A program made the position numbers and the translations under genes. Shown here piece after piece: positions 11,172 through 23,334 of a DNA stretch of 28,258 nucleotides (the first letter of the stretch is position 1; every line of letters starts with the position of its first letter). The notes beneath the pieces were generated by a model. The model was not told where the DNA came from, did not search any database, and saw only the letters and a list, made by a program, of their open reading frames with translations. The DNA comes from Chrysochromulina parva (Eukaryota > Haptophyta > Prymnesiales > Chrysochromulinaceae). The stretch covers positions 1-28,258 of the forward strand of contig PJAB01000382.1 in assembly GCA_002887195.1 (NCBI GenBank), read 5' to 3'.

Positions 11172-11711
11172 ATGAGCGACGACGAGGCCGGGGTCGCTGA
11201 AGATCCACGTATCACCACGCTGTACTCATACGCAGATAAGCATACGCCGGCAGAGTATGTTGCAAAGCTCGATGAACTTGGCACGGATGGGGCAGTGGTT
11301 CTGGGTAACATGATGACGCACACGGAGACGGCACGCATGCATTTCGTTGTGCAGTCCATCATCGATGCCGATGAGGACATGTCGCTTGTGGAATGTCTGA
11401 CGCAGAAACGGCCCTACATCAAGGCCGCGTGCGCGGACGGTGGCGCCGCGCGCTTTGCTGCATTCCTGGCGGCTCTCGAGTCCTTTGTCATGCACCTTGA
11501 GGACGAGGCGATCAAGGAAGCGAGCGTTCAGGCGTTCGATGCGGTGCTCAAAGCGTGCTGGGAATGGGAGCTCGTGGACGAAGAGTCGTTGCGCGCTTGG
11601 GTGGCGGACGAGCGGGCTGCACGGTATTACCAAGTCTCCGCGAAGGATGCTATTCGGCTGCGGGAGCGTGGGCAAGCATTCATCGAGTGGGTTGATGCGG
11701 GTGAGCCTTGA
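11172..11711 (+). CDS. Stand-alone W2-domain protein (eIF5/eIF2B-epsilon/BZW C-terminal type), 179 aa
   Basis: I start at the ATG at 11172 (MSDDEAGVAEDP); the upstream frame to 11103 begins with GTG. The C-terminal half carries W2 hallmarks: a helical hairpin (FAAFLAALESFVMHL), FDAVLKACWEWELVDEESLRAW with the aromatic and acidic positions of AA-boxes, and the ending RERGQAFIEWVDAGE, like the ...FxxWLxxAE ends of eIF5, eIF2B-epsilon and BZW. W2 is a HEAT-like domain that binds eIF2-beta and eIF3. The catalytic parts of eIF5 (zinc-binding GTPase activator) and eIF2B-epsilon (nucleotidyltransferase, left-handed helix) are absent, and the preceding gene is unrelated. It could be a translation regulator of the eIF5-mimic kind. 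Domain call is firm; role is inference. Confidence 0.85.
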   Translation: MSDDEAGVAEDPRITTLYSYADKHTPAEYVAKLDELGTDGAVVLGNMMTHTETARMHFVVQSIIDADEDMSLVECLTQKRPYIKAACADGGAARFAAFLAALESFVMHLEDEAIKEASVQAFDAVLKACWEWELVDEESLRAWVADERAARYYQVSAKDAIRLRERGQAFIEWVDAGEP

Positions 11712-12016
11712 GTCTGAACGAGCAACATGAGCCTCGATCCGACTCGGAAAGGGTCCGTCCTCACCACTGAACGTGGCCACCGCCCCAGGGGCGGTTTTGG
11801 CTCCAGATCTGCGGGAGGTCGCTAATATTGATGACAATAAGTGTGATCGTGTGCAGAAAAGTGTTATCGTGTTGACGGAAGAAACAGAAACGCGGAGCCG
11901 GTATCACAAAAAAATTCACACGATTAGTTCACAGTCGCGTCATCGCGTCGGCGCGCGCGCGTTCGTGTGTGCTCGCAATTCAGAGGCTCCTGGTCTCCGA
12001 GCCCGTGACGGTTCAC
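11712..12016. other. Intergenic region before the BTB gene
   Basis: About 305 bp containing the 3' flank of the W2 gene and the leader of the BTB gene. AT content rises at 11820-11930. The segment has an imperfect repeat (gtgtgatcgtgt and gtgttatcgtgt) and an A-run at 11909-11915. No TATA box, ORF or RNA gene is evident. Confidence 0.45.
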
Positions 12017-13072
12017 ATGCCCCCGCGCATCATCCGGCTCAACGTGGGCGGCTACGTTGTGCAGACGGCGGCTTCGACGCTGACGTCCGGCTCTGCCTAC
12101 TTCGCGCGCTTGCTGTCCTCCGAATTCACCGATCTGGACGCTGAATCAAACGAGGCCTTCGTCGACCGCGACGGCCGATACTTCCCCTACATCCTCGGCT
12201 ACCTGCGCAGCGGAGCGGTCGAACTGCCAGCTCCGCCGCTCACGGTCGACGCGCTGCTTGCGGAGGCCGAGTACTTTGCCATAGACGCGCTCGTGGAGGC
12301 TCTGAGAGTGGCCTCGGCACCAGCAGAAGTGCACATAGGCAGACCTCTCAAAGCAGACGGACAGGGCATGTATGTGTGGAAAGACGCGGAAATTCCCGGG
12401 TTTATCGAGGCAGTCTGCTTCACGGAGAGCTCTGACGAGCAGCACGAGTACGAGCGACTTGGTCTGACCAGACCTGGTCAGGCGGAAGGAGGCGGAAGGA
12501 ACTCAAATTTCGGTCGCTACGCCGAGACCGGGAAAATGTACGGCTCGCTGATCTACTCTCGCGGCCCTTGCGCGCGGGAGAACCTGATCGCGCTGCGCAA
12601 CATGCCACAGCCGCTCCCAAACATTTGGCGCGACAGCGGCGACGCCTCGACGATCATCGCTTTCTTTATGCAGGTACGCTTAGTGCCACTGACGGCCAAA
12701 GATGGCCCTTGCTTGTGAATGATTGCCGATGACGTTGTCACTGATGGGATCGCGCTCGCCTTCTTGATGCAGCGCTTCATCTCGCGTGGCCACTTTACCG
12801 TCGATGGGCGCTCACTGCTCATGACGCGCGGCAATCTGGCCGACGCAGACAGCCAGCCGGGCATCCACCCGTCGCGTACCGTGGCCACGTGTGGCCTGCT
12901 GATGGGTGAGACAGAGCTCTTTCTGCTCGAGCCGACCGAAGGCGGTGCCGCCGCTGAGGCAGCGATCGCGCCACGATTCCTCGAGCAGCTTGGACTGAGC
13001 GCGAGTGCCGCCACGCGTAACATGAACGGTCTGGGCGGCGGCTTCAAGCGTTTCGTGTTTGAGCCGTTCTGA
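12017..13072 (+). CDS. BTB/T1 (KCTD-like) domain protein, two exons (318 aa)
   Basis: Exon 1 is 12017-12673 and exon 2 is 12773-13072, joined in phase 0 across a 99-nt GT-AG intron. Without splicing a TGA at 12716-12718 ends the frame. I start at the ATG at 12017 (MPPRIIRLNVGG); the longer frame to 11969 begins with GTG. Residues ~4-98 form a T1/BTB domain of the KCTD type: RLNVGGYVVQTAASTL, FARLLSSEF, FVDRDGRYFPYILGYLRSG and LLAEAEYFAIDALVEAL. KCTD proteins oligomerise through this domain and many serve as cullin-3 adaptors. The C-terminal ~200 residues (TGKMYGSLIYSRG; MGETELFLLEP; GGGFKRFVFEPF) would be the substrate-binding part but match no family I know. There are no membrane segments, so it is not a channel. 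Confidence 0.88.
12674..12772 (+). other. Intron of the BTB gene (99 nt, phase 0)
   Basis: Boundaries are CAG|GTACGC and GATGCAG|CGC. The last 17 nt of exon 1 (12657-12673) recur as the last 17 nt of the intron (12756-12772) with 2 mismatches, and their spacing of 99 equals the intron length. The interior contains TGATTGCC and CTGATGGG, like the introns of the helicase and GOLD genes. Confidence 0.85.
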
Positions 13073-13376
13073 CATCTGAGACGGAGACGCGGTGTGGCAT
13101 ATGCGCACTGTTTGAAGGGCAGCCCTTTGTATCCATGCTTGAAAAGCGGAGTGCATTCTTGCGTGGTTGGAAGGTAATTAAATATTAGCAAGTCCTTTTA
13201 AAGTCCTTTTCACAGTACCCGGGGGGCGTCCCTCGACGTTGTACCCGATGTTCCTCAAGCTACGGCACCGGCCTTACAGAGCTATAAAATTCTGGGTCCG
13301 CTCAGGGGACGTCACGCCTCGCCGGTTGACGAGCTCCTCGCGCTCTTTGTCGCCGCCTAGAGGTCAAGCGTCCGCT
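13073..13376. other. Convergent 3' region between BTB and helicase-nitrilase genes
   Basis: About 304 bp with an AT-rich patch (ggtaattaaatattagcaag), a doubled agtcctttt element (about 13190-13210) and a TATAAAA at 13283-13289 with no obvious gene to serve. This is likely both 3' untranslated regions; no ORF is supported. Confidence 0.45.
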
Positions 13377-17756
<4,380 letters not shown>

Positions 17757-18425
17757 GATTGTGAGCGGGGAGACGCGGTCTCCGTGATTGAATCTGTGAA
17801 CGTCGCTGTGAAAGCGAGGTTCAAAGGGCAAAGTCGGCCAGTACCACGCATCGCAATGAATAATCACACCGGCGACCCCATTCACGGCCACACGGCGTAC
17901 ACACGGCGCGTCTCAACAACTGCATCTCGTTCGGTTACTCGAGATCGTGTCGCTACATGTATGAGACGAGAGAAGAAACCCAGTCCTCACATGACATACG
18001 ACCGTAGGCGTAGCTGCTCCGCGCCTGAGGAGACGACTGGTCTCGCAGGCTCGTGCAAGACCCAGCAGTGCTGCGCTTCGTCCCCTCTCCCGTGCGCTCC
18101 CGCGCCGCCATCTGCCGCGCGCCGCCTGCGCCGCCCACTCCTCCACACTCGTGTGTGTGTGTGTGTGTGCACGCGCCGCGCGCGCGCGCGTGGTGGGTAC
18201 GTGTGTGTCGACCGCTCTCGCCGAGGCCATGCACGCCCGTCACGGCGCCCCTTCTACACATCATGGCAGCGGCGGCGGCGGTGCTCCGCGCGCTCAGGAC
18301 AGCGCCCAGCCGAGCAGCGACTGCAGATGCTCCGCAGCCGCGAGCACGCGCGCTCAGGACAGCGCTCAGCCTAGCAGCGACTGCAGATGCTCGGCAGCCG
18401 CGAGCACGCGCGCTCAGTACAGCGT
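17757..18425. other. Intergenic region upstream of the helicase gene
   Basis: About 670 bp between the helicase start and the stop of the GOLD-domain gene, both on the minus strand. It must contain the helicase promoter and the GOLD-gene 3' UTR. It holds a GT/GC dinucleotide tract and two copies of a 60-bp repeat. No TATA box or supported ORF is seen. Confidence 0.5.
18150..18192. repeat. (GT)n followed by (CG)n alternating purine-pyrimidine tract
   Basis: GT repeats nine times from 18151, then GCACGCG, then a run of alternating CG to about 18191. Such alternation favours Z-DNA and slippage. It lies in the intergenic region about 400 bp upstream of the helicase start. Confidence 0.85.
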
Positions 18426-18470
18426 TCAGCCTAGCAGCGACTGCAGATGCTCGGCAGCCGCGAGCACGCG
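18291..18470. repeat. Three tandem 60-bp repeats at the 3' end of the GOLD-domain gene
   Basis: Copies lie at 18291-18350, 18351-18410 and 18411-18470 with only a few differences. The last contains the final codons (VLAAAEHLQSLLG) and TGA (18428-18426) of the minus-strand GOLD gene; the other two lie beyond the stop. The middle copy keeps the TGA, and the farthest copy reads TGG at that point. Confidence 0.9.
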
Positions 18471-20190
18471 CACGCGCCGTTGCACGTCCAGCACGGGCAA
18501 CTTGGTGTTCGCTATCCGCGCCGGTAGCAGCTGCAGCAACCAACGAAGCTGCTGATCCGCCGAGGGCGCTGCAGGCAACCCCACAGCGAGCGCTGCCTCT
18601 CCCGAGGGCGCGAGCACGAGCGCGGCACGCCCGAGGCAGCGCTTGAATTCCGTCGGATTGAGCGCCATGGCATAGCCCACGAAGACGCCACTGAGCCCAT
18701 CAGGCGGTGCGGAACGGCCCATCGCCTCGAAATCCTGCATGCCGACATTCGGAGGCACTCAGAGAGGCGAATGGGAGAGGCGGTCGGAGGCAACCACCGC
18801 GGAACGACAGTCGGATGCAATCAGACGCAATCAGACGCAATCAGACGCAATCAGACGCAATCAGACGCAATCAGACGCAATCAGACGCAATCAGACGCAA
18901 TCGGACGCAATCACCTGCAGCAAGTGAATGAGCTCCGCCCGATCGATGCGCAGATCCGGTGCGCCTTCAGCACCCTTCGCATCTTCCGCCGCATCTTCCG
19001 GGGGCTCGTGTGGGTACATCGCACCCGCGTACGCCTCGAAGAGGAGATCGAGGGCCTCGTCGGCTTCCTGGGACGTTCGTAGCGATGAGGGAGGCATGCA
19101 ATGAGGGAGGCACTCAGCATGCAATGAGGGAGGCACTCAGCATGCAATGGGGGAGGCACTCAGCATGCAATGAGGGAGGCACTCAGCATGCAATGGGGGA
19201 GGCACTCGGCATGCAATGAGGGAGGCACTCAGCAGGCAATGAAATGAGGGAGGCACTCAGCAGGCAATGAGCCACCTTGAGCGTTCGGAGCATCTTCTCA
19301 TCCATCTTCTCATCGAGTTGCCGCAGCGAGTGCATCATCGCCAGCTTGCTCTCCTGCGGCGACCCCGATACAAGCACAGCCACTCAGATCCAAGCACGGG
19401 CAGTCATCATGCACTCAGAGGCCATCAGAGGCAAGCACCTGAGCGGCCGACTCTCGCTTGGCGCTCTGCAGATCCTGCTCCGCGTTGGCTGCGTGAGCCT
19501 TGGCGGCGATCACCTCCTCCTCGAGGCGCTTCACGTGCCCCAAGTAGCGCTCGTACCTAATTAGGGAGAGGGAGGGCGCCGTGGTGAGCACTTGCATGCA
19601 CTCGAGGCCAAGTAGCGCTCGTACCGCGCGGCCGCGTCCTGCTCCTTCTGCTTCAAGCCCTCGACCGCCTTCTGCATGTCGCCCGTTCGCTGCTTGAGTG
19701 TGCGCATGTTGCGATCGATCGCGTCCGCTGCCTCCGCCGCCATGAGCACGCGGTAGTCGTCCGCCGCCGAGATGACCGCCGCACGGAACCTGCGCATTCG
19801 CGTGTTGATCTTCGGCGCCAGCTGCATCTGGTACGAGAGCACCTTGGACGACATCCATGCGTGGTGGTTCGACCACAGGATCTCGCACACACCCGTTGTG
19901 TCAATGTCGAGCTGCCCCTCGCGGTCCGAGACGCGCACGGGCTCGACCAGCGTGGTCGACGTCTCCTCCTGGTCGTCCTGGAACGTGAGCGAGAACTCGA
20001 TGTCGCCGCCGCCCTCGACCTCGAACTGGATCGCGAGGATGCTCGGGTGCGGCACGATCAGCGGCAGCCGGAACTCGCCGCCGGCCTGGATGCTGACTGC
20101 GTTGCCCGTCCAGGTCAGGGTCTTGTCGAGGTCGAGCTCGATGTATTCCTCCTCCTCCCCTTGGTCATCATTCACTTGGCTTAGGCTCAT
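18426..20190 (-). CDS. GOLD-domain / coiled-coil protein (407 aa, five exons)
   Basis: Exons: 20190-19625, 19556-19439, 19353-19276, 19067-18915, 18734-18426; the first intron is phase 2, the others phase 0. Start ATG at 20190 (MSLSQVNDDQGEEEEYIELD). Residues ~20-125 form a GOLD beta-sandwich: AGGEFRLPLIV, ILAIQFEVEGGGDIEFSL, GQLDIDTTGVCEILWSNHHAW and LSYQMQLAP. A coiled coil follows (about 128-255; DAIDRNMRTLKQRTGDMQKA, VKRLEEEVIAAK), then an acidic segment with RIDRAELIHLL and a C-terminal hydrophobic helical region ending AAEHLQSLLG. There is no signal peptide or transmembrane helix, so it is not a p24/TMED cargo receptor. It resembles cytosolic GOLD proteins (SEC14-like, FYCO1-like) that bind membranes or partners. 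A vesicle-trafficking adaptor role is inference. Confidence 0.85.
18735..18914 (-). other. GOLD-gene intron 4 (180 nt, phase 0)
   Basis: Splicing at CTGCAG|GTGATTGCG and CATGCAG|GATTTC joins IHLLQ to DFEAMGRS. Eight perfect 10-bp units (tcagacgcaa, 18821-18900) plus one variant at each end start directly at the donor site. Confidence 0.82.
18811..18910. repeat. 10-bp tandem array inside GOLD-gene intron 4
   Basis: Ten consecutive 10-bp units, of which eight (18821-18900) are identical. On the transcribed strand the unit reads TTGCGTCTGA, so CTGAT recurs every 10 nt. Confidence 0.95.
19068..19275 (-). other. GOLD-gene intron 3 (208 nt, phase 0)
   Basis: Splicing at CTCAAG|GTGGCTC and GTCCCAG|GAAGCC joins LRTLK to EADEALDLLFEAY. 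The intron is mostly a ~23-bp tandem array (unit agggaggcactcagcatgcaatg on the plus strand), about seven or eight copies with length variants. Confidence 0.78.
19354..19438 (-). other. GOLD-gene intron 2 (85 nt, phase 0)
   Basis: Splicing at GCTCAG|GTGCTTGCC and CCGCAG|GAGAGC joins KRESAAQ to ESKLAMMHSL and keeps the coiled coil. The interior has CTCTGATGGCC and CTGAGTGC units. Confidence 0.75.
19557..19624 (-). other. GOLD-gene intron 1 (68 nt, phase 2)
   Basis: GCGCG|GTACGAGCG and AATTAG|GTACGAGCG restore AAARYERYLGHVKRLEEE. The 18-bp sequence ccaagtagcgctcgtacc occurs at both 19540-19557 and 19608-19625, exactly 68 bp apart. Confidence 0.88.
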
Positions 20191-20467
20191 TTGGCGATTC
20201 GGCAGTGCGACTGCGACAGCCGCGGCGGCGACGCGAATGAAGAGCGGCGGCGGCCGCGGAAGAGAGGACCCGCACTTACGTTCACACTGGGTTCACAGAT
20301 TAGAGTTTGAAGTCGAACTGAGAGTCTTTAAGCACCTTGCACCTTTGACCGTCTGGGGCTCTATCACATCGACGAGCCACTCAGGTCTACTGAACTTCAT
20401 GGATTACTCACTCAGGTCGGTTCCCCTTCACACCTGGGGAGTCCGATCGCATAGCTGAAATGGCCTC
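20191..20467. other. Gap between two minus-strand genes
   Basis: About 277 bp that should hold the GOLD-gene promoter and the 3' flank of the next gene upstream. No TATA box, repeat or ORF that I can support. Confidence 0.4.
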
Positions 20468-23071
20468 TCACAAGGTAGGATGATCGGGATACTCGAGGCG
20501 TCCGCGACGCGTCTCAGGGGTGGTTTTGATGGGCGGCTTGGCGCCGCCGCGCGAGGTGGCCGCCTGTCGCATGCGGACCTCCACCTGCTTATCGAGCTGC
20601 GCGCGGGCGCTCTGGAGGAGTGCCCGCAGTGCAAGGGGCACGGTCGCGTGCCCGTCGGAGTTGTCGATGGAGCCGGCGAGGAGCCGAGAGAGTGCGGTGC
20701 GGGTCAGCTTGCCACGGTCATCCGAGAGCTCGAGACGCAGCAGCTGCATGTCGACCGACGAGAGGGCGCCCATCTCGAGCTCCGCCGCCACGCGCAGCCG
20801 CTCAAAGGGGACCGCCTCGGCATGCACGCCAAAGTGCGAGAGCCACCACATATCGGCGGCGGGGTGAGGCGCCGGCGCCGTGCCGCGCGGCGCCGTGCCG
20901 GGCGGCGCCGTGCCGGGCGGCGCCGCGTTGAGCCATAAGTGAGCCGTCAGTGGGGAAGGGGGCAGCGCCGTGGCGGGCGGCGCCGTGTTGTTGAGCGCGA
21001 GGCGCGCCGCGTTGAGCGCCTTGAGGCGCGCCGCCGCCGCGTCGCTGCTTCTGATGATGGCCGCCGCCGCGTCGATGATCGCCGCGTCGCTGCTGCTAGC
21101 AGGCAGGGCGGGTTCGGCGGAGGCTTGATGGTCGTCGTCATCTCGGCCGATCTCGTTGCCATGGGGAAGGGCTTCGACCGTCGATGGTGCGACGTACGGG
21201 GTCGGCGGCGGCGGCTGCGGCGTGGGCAGCGGCAGTGCTCGCGCGAGCGCCGACGGCGGCGGCCCCGGCGGCGAGCCACCCTTGGTAGCCGGAGCATTGG
21301 CGGAGGCGCCATTGGGGGAGGCGCCATTGGGGGAGGCGCCGTTGGGGGAGGCGGAGGCGGCCCCCGCGCCGAATCCCACAGCGCCAGCGCTCGACGAGGT
21401 GAGCGGCCCGGTCACCAATGGAAGCGAGAGGTCCGCCGTGAGCAGATGTGCGGTGCGCAGTGCTGGGGGCCGGCCGGCCGCCCCCGCCTCCTCCGCCGCC
21501 TCCTCCGCCTCCGCCGCCTCCTCCTCGCGGACGCCGTTTCTCTCGTCCTCGCGGATGGACTCCCATGCCTGCCCGGCGGCCACCTGCGACGTGAACAGGC
21601 GCTCGCTCGCCGCCCATCGCATCGGCTCGATCTGCCCGACGGGCTGCGAAGCCGTCCGGAATGCATGCACGGCGCGAGGACCCGTGGGTGAGGACGATGA
21701 GCCGTTGGAGCCGTTGGCAATGCATGCACAGCCGTTGGCAATCGACACAGCCGGATCCATCTCGGGCGCCGTCGCGGGCGGCGGCGGCGGCTCCTCAAGC
21801 GCCTTCTCGAGCACACGGACACGCTCACCCCAGTCCGCTAAGCTCGCCTCATTCCTCTGAGCGCCGGCGCCGAGTTGAGCGCCGAGCTGAGCGTCGGGTT
21901 GAGCGCCGAGCTGAGCGTCGGGTTGAGCGCCGAGCTGAGCGTCGGGTTGAGCGCCGAGCTGAGCGTCGAGCTGAGCGCCGAGCTGAGCGCCGAGCTGAGC
22001 GTCGGGTGGCGTGCGCGGTCGGCCGAAGCTGCTGCCGCGGAGGACACCATAGCCGGGGGGATTGCCGGGGGTCCCCTCTCTCCCCCCACCGCCGAGTGGC
22101 GTGGGCGGCGGTGCGGCGGGCGGTGCGGCGGCGGACGCGGCGGCGGGCGCGGCGGAGGCAAGGGAGGAGGAGGTGGCGGAGGCGGCCGCGGCCACAGCGG
22201 AGGCGGCGGCGGCGACGGCGGCGGCAGCGGCAAGGCCGCCCTCCGCGTTGGTGCGTGGCCCCGCATGCAGCGAGAGCGCGACCAGCTGAAGGTTCAGACT
22301 GTTCACCCGCCGCTGGACCGCCAGCAACCTCTCGGTCAGCCGTGGCAGAAGCATCGCACTGGTGAGCAGGCTCACGCTCGGCCTCGCGTCGCGGGAACGC
22401 AGCATGGCCGCGCGCAGTGCGAGCACACGAGCCCTGCGCTGCGCGTCCACGTCGCCGCGCTCCACGGCGGCCGCAGCAGCCTCGGCGAGCTTGGTCGCCT
22501 CTCGAACGCTCTGCTGCCGGGCGCACCACCGGCGCCACACGGCTTGCATCGCAATCGCTGCCGCCTCGGCAAGCTCGCCCTTGGCTTCGTCGAGCTTCCG
22601 GCGGGCCTCGGCCGCGGCCTTACGGGCGGCCTCGAGCACCGCGATCTCGTCGCCGCCGCCGTCTTCGCCGTCGCCATGGCCGCCCGCGTCGTCGCTCTCG
22701 TCGCGAATCTCAAGCACCGAGCGCGTGCGCTGGCGCCACGTGGGCGGAGCGGCGAGCTCCTCGGCAATGCGCGCGAGGGCAGTCGACACGGCCGGCTTCC
22801 ACGCGGCGCATTCCGCGCTCAGGTACGCCAGCTCGCCCGCCTCGCGCTCGAGCGATCGCACAGCGGCCTCAGCGGCATGGCTCCGTGGCAGCGCGCGCGC
22901 AAGGGCGAGCGTGCCCTCGAGCTGCGGCGTCAGGTCGTCGCAGAAGGCGGCCTCGCGCGAGAACGACTGCAGCGCTTGCTCCGCGGTGGCGAGCATGCTT
23001 GCGCGTTGCTCGGCGACAGACTGCTGCGTGCTGCGCAGCCGCTCGCGCAGCGCAATTGTCGCCATGTCCAT
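20468..23071 (-). CDS. Low-complexity Ala/Pro-rich protein with IQ-like motif (867 aa), unknown function
   Basis: I start at the ATG at 23071 (MDMATIALRERLRS); the frame is open to 23152 but begins there with TTG. Residues 1-170 are helical and coiled-coil-like (LRSTQQSVAEQRASMLATAEQ). An IQ-like motif, AIAMQAVWRRWCARQ, lies at about 171-186. A long Ala tract is followed by a Gly/Pro region, then five full DAQLGAQ(P/L) octapeptides (~357-401), SPNGA repeats (~570-590) and PPGTA repeats (~714-730). The C-terminal ~130 residues regain ordered helical character (WLSHFGVHAEAVPFERLRVAAELEMG; ALSRLLAGSIDN). No enzyme or membrane motif is visible. Two ordered ends joined by a disordered middle suggest a scaffold. 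It shares a 263-bp divergent promoter region with SF3B1. Confidence 0.8.
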   Translation of the reverse strand: MDMATIALRERLRSTQQSVAEQRASMLATAEQALQSFSREAAFCDDLTPQLEGTLALARALPRSHAAEAAVRSLEREAGELAYLSAECAAWKPAVSTALARIAEELAAPPTWRQRTRSVLEIRDESDDAGGHGDGEDGGGDEIAVLEAARKAAAEARRKLDEAKGELAEAAAIAMQAVWRRWCARQQSVREATKLAEAAAAAVERGDVDAQRRARVLALRAAMLRSRDARPSVSLLTSAMLLPRLTERLLAVQRRVNSLNLQLVALSLHAGPRTNAEGGLAAAAAVAAAASAVAAAASATSSSLASAAPAAASAAAPPAAPPPTPLGGGGREGTPGNPPGYGVLRGSSFGRPRTPPDAQLGAQLGAQLDAQLGAQPDAQLGAQPDAQLGAQPDAQLGAQLGAGAQRNEASLADWGERVRVLEKALEEPPPPPATAPEMDPAVSIANGCACIANGSNGSSSSPTGPRAVHAFRTASQPVGQIEPMRWAASERLFTSQVAAGQAWESIREDERNGVREEEAAEAEEAAEEAGAAGRPPALRTAHLLTADLSLPLVTGPLTSSSAGAVGFGAGAASASPNGASPNGASPNGASANAPATKGGSPPGPPPSALARALPLPTPQPPPPTPYVAPSTVEALPHGNEIGRDDDDHQASAEPALPASSSDAAIIDAAAAIIRSSDAAAARLKALNAARLALNNTAPPATALPPSPLTAHLWLNAAPPGTAPPGTAPRGTAPAPHPAADMWWLSHFGVHAEAVPFERLRVAAELEMGALSSVDMQLLRLELSDDRGKLTRTALSRLLAGSIDNSDGHATVPLALRALLQSARAQLDKQVEVRMRQAATSRGGAKPPIKTTPETRRGRLEYPDHPTL
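21871..22003 (-). repeat. 24-bp coding repeat encoding DAQLGAQ(P/L)
   Basis: The 24-bp unit gagctgagcgtcgggttgagcgcc (shown on the plus strand) repeats with half-unit insertions, giving an in-frame octapeptide array in the disordered middle of the protein. Confidence 0.9.
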
Positions 23072-23334
23072 GAAAAATTCTCGTATCTCGGAGACCGCTT
23101 CGCTACAAGTTTGATCGGGACGAGGGCCCAAGACAAAATGATACTTTCGCAAGCGCCTTCACAGCGTGAACTTTCCGGAATGAAGACACGTCCGCAGAGC
23201 GACGACTCCACCTTGTCGTCAGTGCCTGCGGCGCGCGCTTGGGAAGGACCTGAGCCTCGGGCGACCCACCGCCAGAGACTCGGGCTAACCACAGGTCCTC
23301 CCTGGGGCTGCGCCACTCCGCGCGACCTTGCAAC
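23072..23334. promoter_or_regulatory. Divergent promoter region between the 867-aa gene and SF3B1
   Basis: The start codons face away from each other across 263 bp, so both promoters must lie here. No TATA box is visible on either strand, as expected for a housekeeping gene such as SF3B1. Confidence 0.5.

Noticed and set aside
12674..12772. BTB gene ending at the TGA at 12716 as a 234-aa protein
   Set aside because: The 3' frame is the same phase, continues with conserved-looking sequence and is reached through clean GT-AG sites. The intervening 99 nt carries the intron-family motif and a duplicated exon end.
13283..13289. TATAAAA as a promoter for a plus-strand gene
   Set aside because: It sits between convergent genes, and the only downstream plus-strand frames are antisense shadows of the nitrilase exon. 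Probably chance in an AT-richer 3' region.
17784..18646. Short open frames in the intergenic region upstream of the helicase
   Set aside because: They are made of dinucleotide and 60-bp repeats, with Arg/Ala-rich products and no homology signal; one overlaps the true last exon of the GOLD gene.
18811..19260. Possible CRISPR array from regular short repeats
   Set aside because: Units are 10 or ~23 bp and directly adjacent, with no unique spacers. They lie inside predicted introns of a eukaryotic gene.
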